In this document: piece by piece, positions 45,427 through 55,038 of the stretch
Layout: the number at the start of each line of letters is the position of its first letter
Position numbering within the stretch: the first letter of the stretch is position 1
From: Rachicladosporium sp. CCFEE 5018
Lineage: Eukaryota; Ascomycota; Dothideomycetes; Cladosporiales; Cladosporiaceae
Assembly: GCA_002077045.2 (NCBI GenBank)
Contig: KZ111185.1
Span: forward strand, 34,983 to 98,982
Length of the DNA: 64,000 bases
Direction: 5' to 3'
Program-made: the position numbers and the translations under genes
The notes under the pieces: model-generated
What the model was told of the DNA's origin: nothing
Database searches by the model: none
The model's input: the letters and a program-made list of their open reading frames with translations, nothing else

Positions 45427-47085
45427 TCAGCCTCTCGTACGATGTCCACGGGCATGTGACGCTTGACGGAGCAGAGCGACCGCTTCCTGTCGTGTGTATC
45501 CGGCCCTCTGTAACCCGTCGATGAGTGTTTCGAAAGCGCTCGCGGTAGACTTTGACCTTGAGCCCTCGTCCTGGGTCGCCAGACTTGAATGTAGATTTGG
45601 TGTAGACTGACTCATCCCACGCGTTGCGGTGTCTTCATCTGATTCAGGATCCGACTCACCGGCCGACGCGTCAGAGTCGGAAGTGCTTTGGGCGTCCAAT
45701 TCTCTTTCGGTCAAATCTAGAGCACCCACGGCGGTTGTAAGTGAGCCCAGATCGTGCGCAGTCTCGCTCGGATTTCGATTGCTGAGGGCAGGACGTGCTC
45801 CAGAGCCAGAAATTTTGCCCTGATACGAGGTATTAGCATGCGCTTGAAGACTGATGGACAGATACAGACGCAGTCCCGTAGGTGGTATCTTACCGATGCT
45901 CGCCCGAGTCTTCGTGCTGTCTCTGCTCTCGAATCTCTCACCGGTCCAAGTTTTGCCGTGAAGAACTCACGAAACTGTCGTAAAAGTATTGCAGTGGAGG
46001 CGTCATCGGCTTTACCGAAGCTTTTGACCTTTAAATTATGTTCCACCGTGTACACTTGCTCGTAATTGATCCTCGAAGCAGGATCGAGGCTGTCATTAGA
46101 CGCATCGGGAAAAATCCTTACTGCCTGCGGTGTGAGGTCGTGAGTCACCAATGTGGCTGCATAGCGCGGCTCTCCAGTGTGCACGATGCCATGCGCGCGT
46201 GCCTGGGAGATCGATTTAGCGTGCGATACAATCTGGCTATGCTAGTGTCAGCGGTGTTTTTGCGATCAGAAAGCGTGCGAGACTTGCAGTGCACTACATG
46301 ACATGTGTCCAGCGCGAATGACTATAAAGCGGCGGACTTGAGAGAACACAAGCTCACGATTTCGCCCTTCTAGGATGCTGTCTGCGCTCTCGCCACTGTC
46401 GGATTTTTCACTGTTGGCTTTTGCAGACTCCGCCCACAGCACCATGAACACCTGGCAAGGAGGTAAGCATATAATCGCAGATCAGAAACGAATCACGAAT
46501 GCACCTTCCCAGGAATGAAATACTCTTGTGGATCTTGTCGCACTTTGAAATCTGCGTTCCACTTGCGTTAGCATGTTGTTTCCATTGTGCATTGGGATGC
46601 CGACCTTCGTCAAGCAACGTGTCTGTCCGGCTACGCGGTCTTGATTTCGCCGGTATTCGCGGAGGCGCAATCGAGAAGATCGACTTCACTTGACTAGAGG
46701 ACGGCGTGTAGTCTAAGTTTCCTGGAGGAATGCGGTCCGATGCCGGCGTCCTGCGCGGTGTCCCTGGGGTCGTGGTTGGCACCTTCAACGGCGCAAAGTT
46801 CGTTGCAGGCGCATTGTGCCTGACAGCTGGTTGCGTACGTGCTGGACCTGGGGACTCTCGATATCCTCGCGCCGAATCTAATCGTGATTCGCCCGTACTC
46901 GGGCCTGCAGCGGACGAGGAGTCGGAGACTTCCTCCACAGTACGCGAGATACTGCGATCTACAGGATACCTACGCCCATCGGAGGTCACCAGCATTCTTG
47001 GCTGGCCATCGCGGTCGTCTACATAATAGTAGGCCTGTAGTGCCGGGCTATACTGCCATGTCGGCGGTGATTCGATCGATGCCAT
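45427..47085 (-). CDS. DUF6590-domain protein, five exons
   Basis: Exons 47085-46605, 46551-46505, 46451-46288, 46236-45894 and 45819-45427 give 475 residues. The second exon is 47 nt and the third 164 nt, as in the 34397-36708 gene. Motifs: PTWQYSPALQAYYYVDDRDG, FKVRQDPQEYFIPGK^VFMVLWAESAK, QVRRFIVIRAGHMSCSAL^QIVSHAKS, HGIVHTGE, AVRIFPDASNDSLDPASRIN, VYTVEHNLKVKSFGK. It ends with an acidic stretch and one 16-residue unit (LQRAGYTRQEAVALLR). Two splice sites are unusual: intron 1 has a GTCGGC donor, and intron 3 is best read as GC-AG (GCAAGT donor). A GT-AG reading four bases away yields the same protein. A fourth intron of 74 nt is unique to this copy. Function unknown. Confidence 0.8.
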
Positions 47086-48129
47086 GGAAGCATTGAAGGC
47101 CTCATGAGGTGCCAGGACTCAACGCTTGTGCGGCCAGATGGCCGCTCGTGACATTCGTATACTCATCGGAAGGCATGAAACAATTAACATGTGATTAGTG
47201 TGAGGGAGTGTTAGCTCACACAGTAGAGAGCCCAAGGAACTGACGCCAGAGGCGGGGGCGACGAAACGCGTGTCAGAGCCACATCAGAACATCAATGTCG
47301 AGGTGCATTACTACGCCTGTCAAGTGCCTCATCCTGAACCACGTGAAATCGGAACAGGATGTTTCATGTACGAGAGAACGGATTTGCAACATATTCACGA
47401 GCGTCCTCCTTGCTCATTGATCAGTTCCTGCTTCCATGCATTCTTACCTCAGGCCAGACAGCTCATCTGATCTCCATTCCCGTCCCACCTCCAGACACTT
47501 TGATGAGGTCTACGGTTCAGCAGCAACGAGTCAACTTCACGATACGAGATACGGATGCATGTCGAGCAATCTGCGGCGAAGTTGGCCTAGACATGAATGC
47601 TGGCAAGTAACGAGACGAGCAAACCGAAGCTGACAGCGATGAATGTTTGGTACAACGGCATCTACTAGTCGTGATCCATATAGTTCAACGGACGCCCACA
47701 ATCTTCTTACGGCGCAACTTTGATCTGTGGCTCGACGTCTCTGAACACTGTACACAAAACATAGACGTGCGCACGAGCTCTTGAATGGGCAGTGAGTGAT
47801 CAGCTCCAGGCGCACATTATCCAATTCCAGAGCTATGTGTGATCGGCTGGTACCCGCCAAGAGCGCGAGGAATGGCGGCTCATAAGGTCCATCTTCTCTT
47901 TCTTTTGACTGGACGGATGCATGCCAGTCCAACTTGCGCACATGTTCCGAGGACGCAGATCATTGATTTCTCCGGAGCCAGAGCGTCATCTTTGTCCAAT
48001 TGAATAGCACAAATTCCGTGTTGCAGATGTCGACAAGGTGTCTTCGAGGATGCCTACAGTCTCCCTGTGGGCCTCGACTCTCCAGGTGCGGGAGATACTG
48101 GACGAAAGCTACCTGCAAGTTCCTCGACA
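47086..48129. other. Intergenic region, nothing recognised
   Basis: About 1 kb between a minus-strand start and the 3' end of the next minus-strand locus. Frames of up to 134 codons exist, but without motif, splice or paralogue support. Confidence 0.4.
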
Positions 48130-49859
48130 CTATGTGCGGATCGATTGGTGAGACGCCTTTGTGTGTAGAACACTCCATCGCGAAAAGACTTCGCTATTCT
48201 CACCGAAGACTTTGTTCAGATGCAGCACAGCCTGCACCTCGATACAGTCACGGAGAAATCTGCCACAATCAAGCTGGACGATCCGGCCGAACGGCGTCCA
48301 CTCGGCATCTTGGCTGATCTGACCAATATGCTCATAATCGATGCGAAGCATTGGGTCGACTTGAGTAAACCCGTTGCGAAGGCGCAAGCGAATCGGCGGA
48401 CGCATTTCCTGTTCGCCGGTCGCTGTAAGCTCAGCCTCTTGTGGCCGAGGCAATTCATCAGTATATACCATGGCGTGTGCGCTTTTGCGGATGCCATGGC
48501 GGCCGACACCGTCGGTACCGTAGTATCGGAGGCGTCTACCAAGGCCTTAAACCCCGCAATCGACACGGGTGATTGGATTGATTGGCTTACACGTAGTCCA
48601 CACGATCATCTTCTATGTTCACCACAATGCAGAGATCTTGCTTATCCCTCGATAGGTTGTTTGACCCAGCTACCACGGTGCTTTCTCCCGCATCTGGATC
48701 ATACGAATAGGGTCGACATTTGAAGACCTGGAGTATGGTCAGACCATCGTCACGTCCCACTCAAGATGGCTAGATCCACACTTACCCGACAGATTCGTAG
48801 GCGTCGATCTTGACTCGATCCTTGGCCTAGATACGCACGGTAAGCATGACTTGATGAGCTCCTCGGCAGTAGGAGGTATGCTCCACACTTACTAATGGGT
48901 AAGCCAACGGCGGATGCCTTCCTCTCTGTGTGAGCTATTGTTCCTGTGCGTTCTCCCGCCTTTATATTCGAGCTGGACAATGCTTCACCATTACTTTCGT
49001 CGGGTTGCAGACTCGGATGCCCATGCCGCTCACGCACCGAGCCCAGCGCCTGTGCCACGACGATTTGGCCCATGAGTTCTGATTCCTCGCTCCCGATGCC
49101 GCTGATCTCGCTGATCTCGCTGGTCTCGCTTGATCCGCTGCGTCCCAAGTCAGACGGTGATGGAGTTGACGTTTTACCAAGCCAGGCTGAAACTGCGGGT
49201 CTGGCCATGTTGGAGATCATCAAATGTGCGACAGCCTGCTGCGGGTCAGCAAAGCCGTGATCCATGGAAGTATGTAGGTTTTCTGGCCGCGCGGGAGACT
49301 GATCTGTTGAGGGACGAGACTCAGCCTCGTGCTGATGTCGACGTACTTCGGCTGCCGGAGCCTTGTCGTGTCTATCATCCTCTACGATATGCTGCATCAT
49401 CGTATTCAGATCATCTCGCTTGCCAGGATCACGTAGCTGCTGCGGTATGATATTTGGCAATCCATCGCGGAGTGCGTTCTCAACGAGCTCCCTCGCGTGC
49501 AGTTCGTCGACGGCGTCCGGCATGTGGTTCAAGGTGCCGTTTCCCCCTTCTAACGCCGTGGAGAATGCCTGAAGCAAGGAGGCGCTAGCTTGGTCTCGAT
49601 CTTGAGAGGCACGCTCAAGCTCAGTGAGCCGTTCAGTGATCGCGCGACATGTATCCATCAAGACACGCAGACCACTTTCGGCCCTCTGGCGAGATGACCT
49701 TGATCTTGTGCCTAGTACATCGATATCGCCTAAGGCTGTGGCCTCTGCAGCGAGGCACTCGACATATGATTGAAGAGTCTGCCTCTCGCTTTCAGCATCC
49801 AATTGCGCCACTTCCAGACGCTCGCGAAGTTCGCGCAGTGTGTTTGATTGGCCTGCCAT
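48130..49859 (-). pseudogene. Coiled-coil/DUF6590 fusion with a frameshift
   Basis: Exons 49859-48893, 48826-48786, 48727-48591 and 48535-48130 can be joined. Introns of 66, 58 and 55 nt are in phases 1, 0 and 2, exactly the family pattern. The first exon encodes a 322-residue coiled-coil protein (TLRELRERLEVAQLDAESER; Trp motif AVSAWLGK; an SEISEISGIGSEES patch). The following exons track a diverged DUF6590: RRLRICR^VFKCRPY, DLCIVVNIEDDRVDYV, RYYGTDGVGRHGIRKS. Homology then continues one base out of frame (AHAMVYTDELP...IRLRLRNGFTQVDPMLRIDY). The shift maps to a four-base A run (T run at 48483-48486 on +). In-frame translation ends soon after at TGA. Either a decaying gene or a sequence error. 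Confidence 0.65.
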
Positions 49860-50261
49860 CGAGTTATGCTCCCAGAACACCTCAAGTTGCGTGTTGTGTC
49901 GAGGAAGTGGCAGAATAAGATTCTGCAACGCTATACACAGACTCTGGTCGTATCAAAGGTCAATTTCGTCTCCAAAGGACACATGCATACGCTGTAAAGC
50001 TCCACTCTACGATCGATTGTTGACGACCTCTTGACATCGGTGAGGTGCGTGGGAGATCGCACAGTGATGCCTGACCTCACCGGTCCACGCGACGTCTTGA
50101 TTCGTGCAAGCTATTGACAGCTGCAGGACGGCGCTAATATAAGCGCTGCGGGTACAAGTATTGCGGCAAGTGGAAGAGCCCCATGAGCTTGACTTCTCCG
50201 TTGATCTTCACACCTGCCCTTCGGGATGCGTGCTTAAAGCTGGCGCGGATGATTGAACAAC
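49860..50261. promoter_or_regulatory. Divergent promoter region (pair 4)
   Basis: 402 bases between the divergent starts of the frameshifted fusion gene and the plus-strand DUF6590 gene. It is shorter than the other shared spacers. No motif was assigned. Confidence 0.45.
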
Positions 50262-51499
50262 ATGACGGAAGAGGGCAAACACGGTCGAGCACAAAGCAGA
50301 CATCAGCACCCGGTCGCGACGATGCATGACGACACCGCGCAGCATCGTGATGCATTAGATCCGTCAGCAGGTAGCGCCGACATGAGATTTCTCGTACACA
50401 TGCCGCAGTCAGACACAGATCGCGAGGATCACGCCTTCCACCAGCAGTTGCCTGTGTCTCTGCTACACCGCGACGCCTGGACTCCTGGAACACAAGGCAC
50501 GGCGCCCAGGCTACAAAGCGCCTGGACACCGACAAGTGGGGGTAACTTTGTGTTTGCCACGCCATATGACCACGGAAACTATGGTGTATCGGCAAGTAGC
50601 CCCAGCTATGCGGCAAGTCGGATGCTAGCTGGAATGGCCAACCTGCACACGTGAGGTCTGAGTCAGGAGAAGGATCATCTGTAAATCAGCAGAGTACAGC
50701 ACTGCACACTGATCCCCTAGCTGTGCCCACAGCCACTACCGGCGGTGCAAATGCGACGGAGAGTGCCACTGCTAGACGCAGCAAGAAGTCCCCAGGCATA
50801 CCTGGTCTTGACTTTGAACAACCGCAGAAACCTTACTTCCAAGTCGGCACGGTCAGTCTCCCGAGAGTCAGCCGTAGTCCTTCGCTAATGCTTTGGTTGC
50901 AGGTGTTCTGGGCCGAGATCCCAGAACTGGCTGCACTGTCATCAAAGCCATCATCAGAGTCAGGGTCCGAGTCTTCAGACGCGGAGAGCGTGATGAGTAC
51001 GGAGTCAGGGAACCCCATTTCGTCAAAGGGCCGCTTTTATGTCGTTGTGCAGCGCCGCGAAGACCACTGCGTGGTGCTGTCAGTATACCTGCCTTCCGAC
51101 ACGCTACGAGTGCAGCTGATAAGTAACAGTGGATGCTTCACGCATGGCAATCAAGGCGTGGGTAAGTCGCACTGTAGGAAGTCTGATTTCTGCATCATCT
51201 ATACTGGGGATGTGGCGCCGCAGCCAATGCCACAGGAAAGACCCCGCCCGGCCAAACGCGAGGCAGGCATGCGTCCTCGTGCTTTGCGTGTCTTGCCCAT
51301 CCAGAGACCTCCCACGACAATCACTAAGTCCAACTCTCGGCCACTTGCTCCGCTTTATTTGAAGGCCGCCACTCGCTTGAACTTGGGCAAAGAATACTCG
51401 CCCATCGATTATGGGAAATTACGTCTTCAGCACTTCGGTGTACTGGATACGGATGGAATTGCTGCTCTCGTCGTGCAATGGAGGACAGTACGTAGGTAA
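50262..51499 (+). CDS. Divergent DUF6590-domain protein
   Basis: First exon from ATG 50262 encodes a WW-like family start (SAWTPTSGGNFVFATPYDHG). The DUF6590 core is clear downstream: KPYFQVGT, a 51-nt intron (50852-50902, phase 0), VFWAEIPEL, a Ser/Glu-rich insert, GRFYVVVQRREDHCVVL, a 51-nt intron (51079-51129, phase 2), then CFTHGNQGVGKS, FCIIYTGD, ALRVLPIQ, and INYGKV-like SPIDYGKLRLQHFGVLDTDG to the stop at 51499. Both introns are at the conserved positions. The join between the first exon (open to about 50652) and the second (open through 50691-50851) could not be fixed: the GTGAGG donor at 50653 is in phase 2 and the nearest acceptors are in other phases. An unusual intron or a frameshift is possible. 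Plus-strand orientation is the exception for this family here. Confidence 0.6.
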
Positions 51500-52280
51500 A
51501 TCGGGGAGTAGCAGGCAGATCCACGTATTCAAATCGCAAGAGCTGAACGCCCCATCAAGTCTTTCCGACGGCCGCGATAATTACGACGTGCTTCACTGGG
51601 GTCTCGCGCGGCTGTCGAAACTGGCAATGTTCGTGCGACGTTGTGTGCTAAGACGATCAATTACCCGACTCTCCCCCTTTGCTTTTGGGAAAGTCCAGCC
51701 TTTTCGCCATGTCCAATCTCGTATTGGGCGAAGGTACGCTGAGGGCGCCGAGTGAGCTGGCGTGCGAAGCTGGGGTGCGAAGCTAGCTGGATTATGTGAG
51801 TCTCGGAGCGCTAGGATGTTGTCGTTGATGTAGGCACTGCTCGCCGTCCGTTTCTTAACCTCGGACCATGGATCGGAAAGTCGTCGCTGGGATGAACTAT
51901 AGTTCGGGCATTGCCATCTCATCGCATCGGACACTGGACAGTACCTTACCGCTTGTCGTGCAAGGTCTGGCCTGTGTGTGAACGAAGCGATCCATACGAA
52001 CTGGCTCCTGAGAAGAACACACGCTTGGGGTGAGGTTGCCTAGTCTCTGCGGTGTGCTAGACAAGCCTGCCAAATTCCTTGACCTCCACGTCTACATAGA
52101 AGCTTCGTGAAGTTGCCGCTGGACGGAGTCACCCTCCCAATGTCGTTGATGTACCTTTCGTTCCCCCAGGCCGTTAATCAGGCTCTGCCGAATCGGTAGA
52201 GAGGCTAGCCTCGATAGCAAGCCTGATGAGCCGTCGGCCAGATAAACAGTTGTAGGACATGGGACCTCGTCGGTGGTGGC
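51500..52280. other. Convergent intergenic region, 0.8 kb
   Basis: No gene recognised. There is a small tandem duplication, GTGCGAAGCTGGG-GTGCGAAGCTAGC, near 51760-51790. Confidence 0.4.
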
Positions 52281-53885
52281 TTACTTGCCCTCCCATTCAC
52301 CACTTTCGGTTACAATCGATACTTCCAGACCTTCAGCAATGCAACTTTTGTAGGCATCGTCCGCAGCTAGCTTAGATCTTTGAAATTCGGCTTTGCGGAA
52401 TGACATCTCGAGCTTGTGACCAGCATCAAATACCTCATCCGATGGCGAGACTTCTGTTCCTTGTTCTTGCAATCGATCGCGCCGAATTTTGTCGTCGTGA
52501 TAGAGTTCCTTCATCTCCTCGATCTGAAAGAACTTTCTCTTCAACTCCTCGACAAGTTCTCGGTAAGATACTTCCAGGTCATGCATCGCAGTTGTTGCAC
52601 TGCAGCTTTCGTCCGTGTCCGACATCCAGTCATCACCCGCAGCATGAAGATAGCCCGTTTCCTTCTGTGCCTGAATGATATCCATTGAAAGTCCCGTGCG
52701 CGACAGAACTCTAGAAGCCGCTCCCCCGTTGTAAGCCACTTCTACGCCGAGATCCAGATGCGCCCCAAAACTGCGACCAGATTTCTGCTCACGAACCGTC
52801 TTCAGTTGTGTTTCTAGATATGGCATCGAGGCCCTGTTGACCTTTCCAAGGTTCTTGACCCGAAAATAATACTCTACCCTCTGTTCATCCGCAAGATCCA
52901 AGCGTGACAGGGCATGAAGCCCCCACCCGGCGTCTGGATGGGGATCGATACGTATAGCGTACGGTTGCATGGGCTGCTCGTCTTGCAGCATGTCGGGGGC
53001 TTCGGCGGGCGTCCGCTCAGGGGGTTCCTCTGTAGTATACACGATACAATGATCGGATTTCGTAACACCAGGTTTTGAGACGCCTTGACCACCGTAACTC
53101 GTAATCCGTATGGCTCCACAGAAATGTTCTGCCGCGTAGACTGAGACCATGGCTCTCCGCCTCGAGGTGAGCAGCTGTACGCTCCTTGAGGAGCTAGAAT
53201 TCGATCCTTGCTCGGACCAGCCAGCGAGGTCCAATTGAATCATCTCAAACACCTTCCATCATGGTTAGAACGGTACTGTGCACTGTTGACAACCCACGGG
53301 TATACTGACTCGTCCTGGAGCGAAGAATACAATACCATTACCTTGGGATCGATAGCCTACGGTACGGAAAGTCAGTACCAGCTGCAACTTTAGATCTACG
53401 CGTGGTTGCACACCTGGGATACTGATGACCGTCTGCTGCAGCCGTGGCCGCGTCCGCTCGCTCATAGGTCCACGATCGATGCTGGGTGTCTGAAATTCCT
53501 GTGGTCGAGGCGGCACAGTAGCGGGTGAATCATCTCGTTCGCCCTCGCGCACCGCGCGCACAGCGAGGGGTGTAGCAGCCGAGGTCGATGCCGGAGTGGA
53601 TGGATCAGGAAGACTGTGCCAACGGGCTTTATCTGTTGCTGGGGGCTGGTGATATTGCGGAGTCCGCGCATCATCGAGACGGGATGGTGGTGGCAATTGC
53701 TCTTGCGGTATGTAGGCGTAACGTGTCTGGCTGCTTCGTCCTCGGCCTCTTCCACGTCCCCTGCCACGTCCTCTTTGCGCCCAGATCGGGACAGTATTCC
53801 TCCCTACATCACCTTCATCCGTTCTCTGTAGGTGGCCCCGCACGGATGCGTGTTGTGGGAGGTGATCACGTGGGTCGTCTGTCAT
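52281..53885 (-). CDS. DUF6590 protein with C-terminal coiled-coil module
   Basis: Exons 53885-53414, 53356-53310 and 53252-52281 give 496 residues. Both introns are 57 nt and the middle exon is 47 nt, as in relatives. The N-terminal region has a (RG)n tract (RGRGRGRGRGR) at about 38-49, a possible RNA-binding RGG-like segment. The DUF6590 core runs GNGIVFFAPGR^VFEMIQLDL, FCGAIRITSYGGQGVSKPGV, DHCIVYT, YAIRIDPHPDAG, then DLADEQRVEYYFRVKNLGKV. The SAL^PI intron is missing although the two upstream introns are kept. After the core lies the helical module otherwise found in the coiled-coil partners (VEELKRKFFQIEEMKELY, SPSDEVFDAGHKLEM, AYKSCIAEGLEV). So here the module is fused C-terminal to DUF6590, the reverse of the 30889 gene. 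Function unknown. Confidence 0.8.
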
Positions 53886-55038
53886 CAGTACGGCTGCGTC
53901 GCATTTGTCTCATACTTTCGTTCCTAGGGCGTAGGAATGTCGTGCTTTGCACAAGGGAGAAGTCTGCCCACTACGAAGAGGCTACGCTACATGCATTGTA
54001 CATGGCAAAAGGAAAGCGCGGGGCAAGGTACGTACGGAGGTGCAACACAGCCAGGAAGCTGGAGCTAAGGTACACTGGTACCACTACTACATATACTCAT
54101 CTTCGCAGCCTCAAAGAGTTCAGAACACCCTCGCTCTGTCACCCGATGAGCGCAATGTAAAGCTTCACTTGACCGTCACTTACATATAGGTTTTAACCCT
54201 ACATGTAAGCTCGACCTCATACAGCTCAGTGCTGAGCCTTCACGTGCACGATCAGCATAGGCTTGCGAATGTTTTCACGGGTACGCGGTGCAACCTACGA
54301 ACCTTATGTCTCGCTGGAGGGCTAAGAGATCCCTGACATGCGAGGAATACCGGCATGCGACACTCTAACACTCCTGATAGGCGGTACACCCGGCAGGAAC
54401 CGAAGACTCTTTCCAAAAGACAACAATCGACGGGCATGAAACCCCTCTGCCCAATACTTTTGCGCCCGAGCCTATCTCTTAGAGTCGCCTTCGTATATTT
54501 CAGAACCAGGCTCAGCGAAAAGAAGAATAAGCGAAAGAGGATCGCGCGGAACGGAACGGACTATCGTCTAATCGGAGGGTTTACATCTACACGCCGAGTC
54601 ATTGAAGGCGCAGGGGCGGAGATGTACTGCAGAAGCGGCCCCATTAGTCATCCCCGTCGGTACACCGACAACCCTATACCTAGATGTGTTTACCGGCTCG
54701 GACTGCAAGGCGTAAGTCCTTATACTCCGTCCGACGCAAAGCTATGAGAGTGCATTCGTGCGTAGCTCTAAGAATACACGTATACGAAGGTACTGTTTGT
54801 GATCCTTCTCCGTATATGCATGAAGGTGTTCGAGCAAGTTCGCGGGCTGCAGTAGTTGCCTCTGTGAACACGCCGTGCCCGCGGTGTACAATGACGATAA
54901 AGAGTCTTGACCGGTTCTAGAGCCCTTGAGGAATGGCTACTATAACAACTACACGATCAGCATACCCTATACCGATGTCAACAAGATGGAGACGGGACAC
55001 AAAAGACTGTAAGAGACCGAGGTTTCGCGATTTCTTTC
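53886..55038. other. Intergenic region, 1.15 kb
   Basis: Upstream of the 52281-53885 gene and downstream of the 55039-57294 gene. No coding or RNA feature recognised; frames up to 190 codons overlap coding sequence antisense. Confidence 0.4.

Noticed and set aside
50134..50616. Minus-strand 160-codon frame
   Set aside because: Antisense to the first exon of the plus-strand DUF6590 gene, which has motif support.
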